Shown: piece after piece, positions 57,080 to 64,000 of the stretch
Position numbering within the stretch: position 1 is the stretch's first letter
Layout: every line of letters begins with the position of its first letter
Source of the DNA: Hysterium pulicare CBS 123377
Taxonomy: Eukaryota; Ascomycota; Dothideomycetes; Hysteriales; Hysteriaceae
Reading direction: 5' to 3'
Length of the DNA: 64,000 nucleotides
Assembly: GCA_000467715.1 (NCBI GenBank)
Contig: AJFK01000919.1
Span: forward strand, 1 to 64,000
Notes under the pieces: generated by a model
Databases searched by the model: none
What the model saw: the letters and a program-made list of their open reading frames with translations, nothing else
What the model was told of the DNA's origin: nothing
Translations under genes and position numbers: made by a program

Positions 57080-58700
57080 TCATCTTTCGAATTTCTTTAG
57101 CTCCCAAATCCGCAGACCCGGGTAGACAATAGCAGCCCATGCAAATCCGACGTAATTTCCCATCTAGTATACTATTAGCCTTCGAGGTCCGGGCTTTAGA
57201 AAGGAACGCAACAAAACTTACATCGGCACCATAGTCACCGACAAGCTTCGCGATGGGACCAATATACCACACCTGCGCCATCGACAGTATCGCCCCGATC
57301 CAGCCTATCAAGAAGGCTATGAGTGCAGCAATGCCGAGTGGCAACTTCCGTCGTTGATCCCAAACCGCCCAATTAAAGCCTCGTTTTCTGCGAAATATAA
57401 GGTGCTCCTCTAACGTAATGGCGATCCAAATGCTGACCCAATAGCCCATCAAAGCAAGGAAATTGGTGAAGATCTCGGCGAGATGGCCACGGCCGGCAAG
57501 AGCGCAGACAGTATATATTACAACGCCTATTGTGTTCCAGATTGCGCGAGGTATACGAGCTGCGTACCTTCCCAGGATCTGAAAGTCAACGCCAGAAGAG
57601 TACGTCGGAGGAATGAGATTCGCTACAAGCCCGAGCGCGGCTATGACACCGCAGAAGCTACCGAAGCCTCCCAGAGGTCGATAGCCTTCGACAATGAGCG
57701 CGCCCTGTGAGACACCATAGGCGTCTGACCATGCTGTGTTCGTAGCCATGCCAGAAGCAAGCCCAATGCCTAGGAGAAAAGCGAAGGTAAAGCTGGTGGA
57801 GAGGCCGGCCATCGTCATAGCAAAGATTTTCCAGCCGGGAGTGTTCTGCGGATAATACACAAAGTAATCGGCTGCCCCACCACCATAGGTGATGGCGGCC
57901 GCAAGATTGAGGCCAAAGAAAGACAAGCGGTTGCCAATGACTGTCAACCGGTTCCCTTCAGAGGTAGAGGAGATATTGAATCCAGGGCCTGCGACCCCGG
58001 CAAGAATGGAAAATACAACAAGTTGGGGAAGCCAGGCAAAGCGCTCATAGAAGTGGAAGATCTGGTAGCCGAAAGTAGTAATTCCCCAGGTGATCATGGC
58101 CACAATGACGATGCCGACAACAACAGATAAATTATGGGTGGACACAGCGGAAAGAATCTGACCTGCCACCACGCAATCTATCAGAGCGTAACCCAACAGA
58201 ACAATGATGTTTAGTAACACCACGAGCTTTGATGGCCACCAGCCCATGACGTATCTACTGAATATCATGGTCCTGTTGCCACTCCGAGGACCAAAAGTCG
58301 CTATGTACGCCACGGCAAGAGATCCTACCAGCATTCCGAAGACCGCACACAAGGCCGAATCCAGGAACCCTAGTGCGAATACTGCTGGACCAAGCATACC
58401 CAGAGTGATATTGTTCGCAGCCAGATTGATGGAAAACCACAGTATCCCAATTTGCGCATATCCCAAGGAGCGCATGTCATGTCGCTCATCCGGCTCTACG
58501 CGTTGAATTCCTCGAGCTTCCAAGTTGTATTCCACCAACTGCTTCTCGAATGAAGCCCATCTTTTTCGTAGCCTTCCTATGCGGGTTGGCGGGTATTCTC
58601 GATCTCGATTGTCGTGGGCAGGAAGGTGGTCACCGGGTGCCAGTACCATATGCGAAGATTTTTCTTCCTCAACCGAATGATTGGGGGGTTCGATATCCAT
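57080..58700 (-). CDS. NCS1-family purine-cytosine permease (Fcy2-like)
   Basis: Exons 58700-57222 and 57163-57080 (58-nt intron) give 520 residues. After a hydrophilic 75-residue cytosolic start come twelve hydrophobic helices beginning SLGYAQIGILWFSINLAANN, with MLGPAVFALGFLDSALCAVF, GPRSGNRTMIFSRYVMGWWP and the ITYGGGAADYFVYYPQNTPG loop typical of fungal Fcy2-like permeases. The spliced last exon adds MGNYVGFAWAAIVYPGLRIW, which the unspliced frame lacks and which fits the family C-terminus. It is expected in the plasma membrane, importing cytosine, purines or related compounds with protons; exact substrate cannot be read from sequence. Confidence 0.92.
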
Positions 58701-60183
58701 CTGTCTCAGTCAGTTTATTCTCAATGGGTAGGAGGATAACAGAGCATGAGTCCTTTCGCTGGAGTTATCCAGATCAAGTTCAGACCGTATCTCTCAGAAC
58801 GTCAATCAGTTTCCCGCGATACACCGTCGGAATGGATACCGAAGATGGGTGGTACAGGTAACTGATATGACGAACACCGGTCTCATGCGCACGTTACTCG
58901 GTACCTTGATCCAAAATTTCTCCGCTCTTGAACTGCATCGTTTGTGTTGTATTCGTACTTTTGGCCGACTCAGAAAGTCTGATAGGTGACTCAACGAGAT
59001 CTCCGGCAATAAGCGCGTAGGTTATCAACGGTTCCGAAACGTATCTTCAAGTCCAGGCGAGATTTTGCGCACGAGAGTAGGGTGAAAGCCTCTCAAGCAG
59101 GAAAGATCGTGGCAGAAAGCAATTCTTTGGTTCGTGTGGGAGCGATGCTGTAAAAGAATTTCGTTCCGAATAAAGCCGCCCTCCCGATCTCGCCGTAAGC
59201 TTGTGCCATGATGCCTAAGCTTGTTGTGTTATGGCGTTTTGCCGTTCCAAAGTGGACGGAAGAGTTGATTAGGACTTTGACATCCATCTCTCCTCTCAGT
59301 TTGCTTGTATCAACAAGTGCAGTTGTTCATCAGTCTCAGGCCACCAAAGGGACGTGCTGAGGTATAGTCACGTGCCCTGCTCCCTGCTTACTAACCTTAG
59401 AAATCTTAGCGGCTACCTAGCTTATACCCAGGTACACGCATATTCATCACCAATTCTGGCCTTCCACCAAATTAAAAATGAGCAAGTTTGTAGCCTCGGA
59501 CTCATGCCATATACGTGACAGCAGTCAGGCTCGCAATCCCACAGGACAACGTCCCCACTCACTGATCCAAAGTATGCGGCCGCCAACGACTCCTTCCCGG
59601 GTGACGATTACGTCAAGGCTGTCCCGTTTCCTTTACGTTCAGCGAGAGGCTGGGCAAAAAGAAGTACTCCGCTGGGTAGATGATGCTTTCCCCACTATTT
59701 CGGATGTCTGCCATACAAAAGAGAGTTGAATGGGATGAATCTACCTGGGCAGTATAGACGGCCTACTGCCGGCCCGATTGACAAGAGTTATGGCTTTCTG
59801 GCCAACTATTGCCAGATAGAGGATGTGCAGGCGGGATTTGGTGTTTTCTCCACGCCCACCATGCTGTTCCTGTAGGTATGGGCAGTCAAGGCGGTTCCTG
59901 GTGGGGATCGGTACTCTGCATAGAGCTACCCCATTAGGCCTAGCGAGGTACGGGATAGATATGGTCCCGCCCCAACCTGGAAGGCTCCCCACCGTGACAG
60001 AGCTTATCTTGGTGGCATCAATACTAGATAACCTGGTAAGGGAGCTGCGAATCCACCATGGGTAGCTGCAGGATGCTCGGGGCTGTCTGCCTCCCGCGAC
60101 ATCTTATTTAGACCAGGTAGCTCTCCCACCTTCATTCCCCAAAAAGTCTCCCATTCCGCCTGCTATTGCGGCCGTCTCTCGTT
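58701..60183. other. Long intergenic region
   Basis: About 1.5 kb between the starts of two divergent genes. Frames at 59093-59287 and 59478-59992 are short and unsupported. It must contain the promoters of the permease and of the amine oxidase. Confidence 0.45.
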
Positions 60184-62146
60184 ATGCTATCCAGGAACTA
60201 TGGCGCTCTCTTCTTCCTGGCATCTTTGATTGCTCAATGCCTTGCGAGTCCAACTCTGGTGCCTCGAGGTGATGGCAAGAGCAAGTGCAAAAAGACCAAA
60301 GTAGCTATCCTAGGAGCTGGCGTCGCGGGCATCACTGCAGCAGTAGGCTTCTCTCTTCCTCGCCAGCACATTGACCTTTGCTCACGCGACATCAGCAAGC
60401 TCTATCGAACCAATCCATTACCGATTTCCTGATCGTCGAGTACAATGGCGATATTGGTGGCCGAATAGCTCATACCACCTTCGGCCAAGGCCCAGATGGC
60501 AAGCCATACGTAGTCGAGCTTGGTGCGAACTGGGTTCGTCATTGAATCTCTCCGCGGCGGTTAGGCAAAGCTCACATTACATCCCAGATCCAAGGTCTCG
60601 GTACTGAAGGCGGCCCCGAAAATCCTATTTGGACTTTTGTCAGTCGTCCCCTCCCCTTCCATCACATCCTCGTGCATTTTCTCTAACTACCTGCCTAGGC
60701 CAAGAAATACAATGTTTCGAATGAGTACTCGAATTATTCTTCGATCCTCACCTACAACGAGACTGGATATGTTGATTACTCCTATCTTCTCGATGACTTT
60801 GAGGATGCTTATGCCACAATGGTACATGGTCCGATGGCGTACTGCAATGGAGACAAAGCTGACATTGTACTCGCAGGAGCAAGACGCCGGGTATATACTC
60901 ACAGAGAACCTCCAGGATCAAAGCACACGCGCTGGTCTTGCATTGGCAGGTTGGAAACCGAAGAAGAATATGGAGGCTCAAGCTGTTGAGTGGTGGGAAT
61001 GGGGTAAGCCTACACTATTTTCTCATTCCATTTTCCGCCCCTACTACATATATTTTTCACTACTCTAAACTTGGTCCACCTCCTCAACCGCCATTCCCCG
61101 CTATTCATCCCTACCCCCAGCTTGCATAGCTAACTTGAGCAGATTGGGAGACATCCTACACTCCAGAAGAGAGCTCACTCCTCTTTGGAATCACGGGCTA
61201 CAACCTCACATTCTATCAGTACAGCGACGAGAACAACTTTGTCATTGACCAACGCGGCTTCAACGTCTGGCTGAAAGGTGTTGCTTCAACTTTCCTTAAA
61301 CCAAACGACAAACGGCTACTTCTCAATACTACCGTCACGAACATCACGTATTCTAAATCCGGCGTCACCGTTACCAACGAAGACGGGACTTGTATTGATG
61401 CCCAGTACGCTCTCTGTACCTTCTCCGTCGGCGTGCTTCAGAACGACGTCATAAATTTCGAACCTGAACTACCGAGCTGGAAACAAACAGCTATTGAAAC
61501 TTTCCAGATGGGCACCTACACGAAAATTTTCCTTCAATTTAATGAGACCTTTTGGGATCCGGACACTCAATTCTTCCTCTACGCCGACCCCTATGAACGC
61601 GGTTGGTATCCTGTTTGGCAATCGCTATCCACCGATGGATTCCTCCCTGGCTCCAATATTATCTTCGTTACTGTCGTCGAGCACGAGTCTTATCGAGTGG
61701 AAGCGCAAAACGACGAACAGACGCTAGCGGAAGCAATGGAAGTTATTCGCCTGATGTTCCCCGATAAGGACATCCCTGATCCTATTGCATTCATGTATCC
61801 CCGCTGGAGCCTCGAGCCTTGGACGTATGGCTCCTATTCCAATTGGCCTCCTGGCACGACACTCGAGAATCATGAGAACCTACGCGCGAACGTGGAAAGG
61901 CTGTTCTTCGCTGGTGAGGCTACTTCGGCAGAGTATTTCGGCTTTCTTCACGGAGCGTGGTTCGAAGGACGCGAGGCCGGGGAGAGGATCGCGGGAATGT
62001 TGGGGAAGCAATGCAAAAATGGAGATGGGGGTTGTGGTGATTATAAAAGTTACGAGGTCTTGCATGGGACGACACGATTGGCTGAGTATAGTGTGCTAAA
62101 TGGGTGGCCTGTCTCGAGCTTTTATGACATTGGATTCGACTCTTAA
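60184..62146 (+). CDS. Secreted FAD-dependent amine/polyamine oxidase
   Basis: Six exons (60184-60342, 60396-60533, 60588-60638, 60699-60821, 60877-61003, 61143-62146) give 533 residues; the first four introns end in phase 0 and one exon is only 51 nt. A signal peptide (NYGALFFLASLIAQCLASP) precedes the FAD-binding loop KVAILGAGVAGITAAQALSN. VEYNGDIGGRIAHTTFGQ and VELGANWIQGLG continue the dinucleotide fold. Substrate-domain segments such as QDAGYILTENLQDQ and FVIDQRGFNVWLKG follow. The C-terminal FAD contact is RLFFAGEATSAEYFGFLHGA. The enzyme would oxidise polyamines or related amines outside the cell, releasing hydrogen peroxide and aldehyde. Its length and layout match fungal extracellular polyamine oxidases. 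Confidence 0.92.
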
Positions 62147-62507
62147 AGGATCTTACTCGGCCATTCCCGTAGCATCTAACTGGATAATCCTAACTACCAT
62201 AAGGCTATTCTTGCACTTTTCCATCAGCATGCGCAAAGACTTTGAGCTCTGTGCACTAACATATTCCAACCTATCGTCCTTATACCTTCCTCCGTTGATC
62301 CCTTTTCCACAAATCTGAACAGGGATCATTCAACTAATACTGAGTTTACCGGATCTTCCTAACATGCAGTATTAGTCTTCTAAACCGGAAATTCTCCTTT
62401 ATAAAGTGTTTTTTGATGCTGATGTATTCTGTTATCTTCTTCCACATGGTAGGTCTAGTTTGCTTTAGACCTGTGTAAAGCAACCTCGACATTTCTACCA
62501 TCTTGGT
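62147..62507. other. Intergenic, convergent 3' ends
   Basis: Nothing was recognised. Confidence 0.4.
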
Positions 62508-64000
62508 CTATTGTGCAAAAGCCATCATGAAACCCATTATACTCTTTAGAAAGGCCGTGGCTTCCTCGGCAGTATAGCTCCCATCGTTAAAGCTTAGACC
62601 CAATGTAGAAGCGCCTTTCCAGCTTTCCATACGAATCAATCTATGGCTTGGTTAGTATTGAGAATACATGGATTCTATAACGACTGATGATAGAATGTCG
62701 CTTATGGCACTGCAGACTCACATTTCCGGCAGATACGAATCCGTGAAAAAAGCAACATGGTCTATTGACATGAACCTCTCTCCCGTAGCCGCGTTGATAA
62801 TGTCTTCGGGGATGAATCTATCGTTCACTCCGTCACTAATAAATATCTGTCAAATTTCAACATCAGTATAACTGTGGTTTAACCCAAAACATGACGGGAG
62901 AGAAACTTACCGGCACAGTCTTCCCACTCGGCTCCGATGGATTCCTAAAATCAACCCAACATCAGCCGTTCATTTTAAAACAGGAGGTAGAATCCACGAA
63001 TCAAACTTACGAACTCAGGAAAGAGGCAAGGAAATTGTCTTTCGAGACTCCCACGGCCAATAGGAACGGTTTGCTCAGCCAGAAATCATATGACTGCTTG
63101 ACAACTTTGCACCCTCTCTCGAGCGCCTCAAGAGCCGCATCTTTATCGTTGCCATCGACTATGAGGGACTTCATATTCTCAAACACTACCACCGCACTAG
63201 CCTGACACGCGCCATATTGCTCGTGCGCGTACTCATCTTGCAAAAATCGACGGCCATTGACGGGCAGCGGCATGATGATGGATTGACTGGCTGGAACACC
63301 GTTCGAAGGTGGGTTAGCTTTGAGTAGCGCGAGTGCAGTGGCGGCATGGCCCAGATGTGAAATCGTAAATTCGGGACCGAGACGACGTTTTACAGCGCGG
63401 AGGATGGTTTCGTTCTCAGGAGCAGTGAAGGTCTGGAATACGGTGCAGGGTGTTCCAGCTTTAACGTCCACTTTGAGACCCCAGCTAGCCTGCACAGAAA
63501 TAATTTATCAGAGCCGAAGTTGCAGGATAGAATGGATGAGTGGGTGACTTACTTGAAAGTTCATCAGACTCTGCAGGAACTCATCGCGGGCAGTATCAAA
63601 CTCGGCACCCAGAGACCGTACATCGGTTTTGGAGGCGTCCAAAATCGGTGTGCTGAGATTAGCGATTTCTTCCCCCCAATTATGCTGTGTTGGTTTCTGT
63701 TCTCCGCCGAAGCTGGAGCTTAGCCTTCGGAGCAGATCTCCAGCAAACATCCGCGCACTGATCCCGTCCCAGTACATATGATTCATATGCAGCAGAACAT
63801 CCACCTCGGTCCGTGGAGCGAGCAGTGCGTCCTCACTTGCAACGTCCGCGATGAGGTATATTGTAATAGACTTTGCTGGCTTACCCCCAAGCTTACTGCC
63901 AACGTGCTGTCGTCGTTTCCCGATTTCCGCCCGCACAGCAAGATCGTTCTGCGGAGTGGCCAAAATTTGAATCGTATCTTGAGCCCATACGAGAGCGTGT
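62508..64000 (-). CDS. HxxxDG acyltransferase / condensation-fold enzyme, 5' end off the window
   Basis: Five exons are visible (64000-63553, 63489-63011, 62944-62911, 62846-62722, 62640-62508); one is only 34 nt. The frame is open to the last base of the window, so the N-terminus is missing. The catalytic motif of the condensation/CoA-acyltransferase superfamily is present in LLHMNHMYWDGISARMFAGD (HMYWDG, an HxxxDG). Downstream are GHAATALALLKANPP, the PLPVNGRRFL turn and KPFLLAVGVSKDNFL. Such fungal proteins resemble the trichothecene 15-O-acetyltransferase class, but the acyl donor and acceptor here are unknown. It faces the amine oxidase tail-to-tail. Confidence 0.82.

Noticed and set aside
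59093-59287. 64-codon minus-strand frame resembling an enzyme fragment
   Set aside because: Too short and no recognisable motif; no exons could be joined to it.
1-64000. CRISPR arrays, bacterial operons, rRNA or tRNA genes
   Set aside because: None was seen by eye; the DNA is eukaryotic with spliceosomal introns. A tRNAscan run would be needed to exclude a tRNA fully.

Overview
The window is nuclear DNA of a filamentous ascomycete (Pezizomycotina). Most genes are split by introns of about 48-100 nt (one of 195 nt) with GTRNGT-like donors, CTAAC/CTGAC-type branch sites and YAG acceptors. The families are typical of such fungi: UstYa/DUF3328, DUF6594, fungal rhodopsin-domain membrane proteins, Rds1-like ferritins and Tim50. 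The first ~960 bases are extremely AT-rich and look like a transposon ruined by repeat-induced point mutation. Exon structures below were worked out by hand from frame, splice signals and family alignment. No species is proposed.

Layout. 0-14 kb: RIP-like relic, a large glycosylated membrane protein, a broken nitrilase, a DUF6594 membrane protein, an Rds1/ferritin-like secreted protein, an NmrA-like oxidoreductase, a hemerythrin-like protein and a GRF-type zinc-finger protein. 15-20 kb: a divergent pair, a 554-aa secreted or membrane Cys-containing protein and an eight-exon secreted zincin (HEMTH). 20-32 kb: an F-box-like protein, then UDP-glucose 6-dehydrogenase, a TPT/nucleotide-sugar-type transporter, two tandem PLOD-like glycosyltransferases and a 2OG-Fe(II) dioxygenase. 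Together these read as a small sugar-nucleotide and glycan-modification group.

34-44 kb holds the most interesting locus, an apparent dikaritin-type RiPP cluster. A 78-aa secreted precursor (37293-37636, too fragmented to appear as an open reading frame) has a signal peptide, dibasic Kex2-type sites and two near-identical Tyr-rich repeats ending YPEEKLYAEEY. Around it lie three UstYa-type oxidases with paired HxxHC motifs, two O-methyltransferases and a seven-helix membrane protein. A secreted precursor would be cut at RR/KR, its Tyr residues oxidatively cyclised by the UstYa proteins and then perhaps O-methylated. The core sequence is not one I recognise.

44-64 kb is mostly housekeeping or general metabolism: a Cys/His-rich protein, an aldehyde dehydrogenase, Tim50, an EDEM-like GH47 mannosidase with a PA domain, a coiled-coil Cys-rich protein, an NCS1 permease, a secreted FAD amine/polyamine oxidase and, running off the right edge, an HxxxDG acyltransferase/condensation-fold enzyme.
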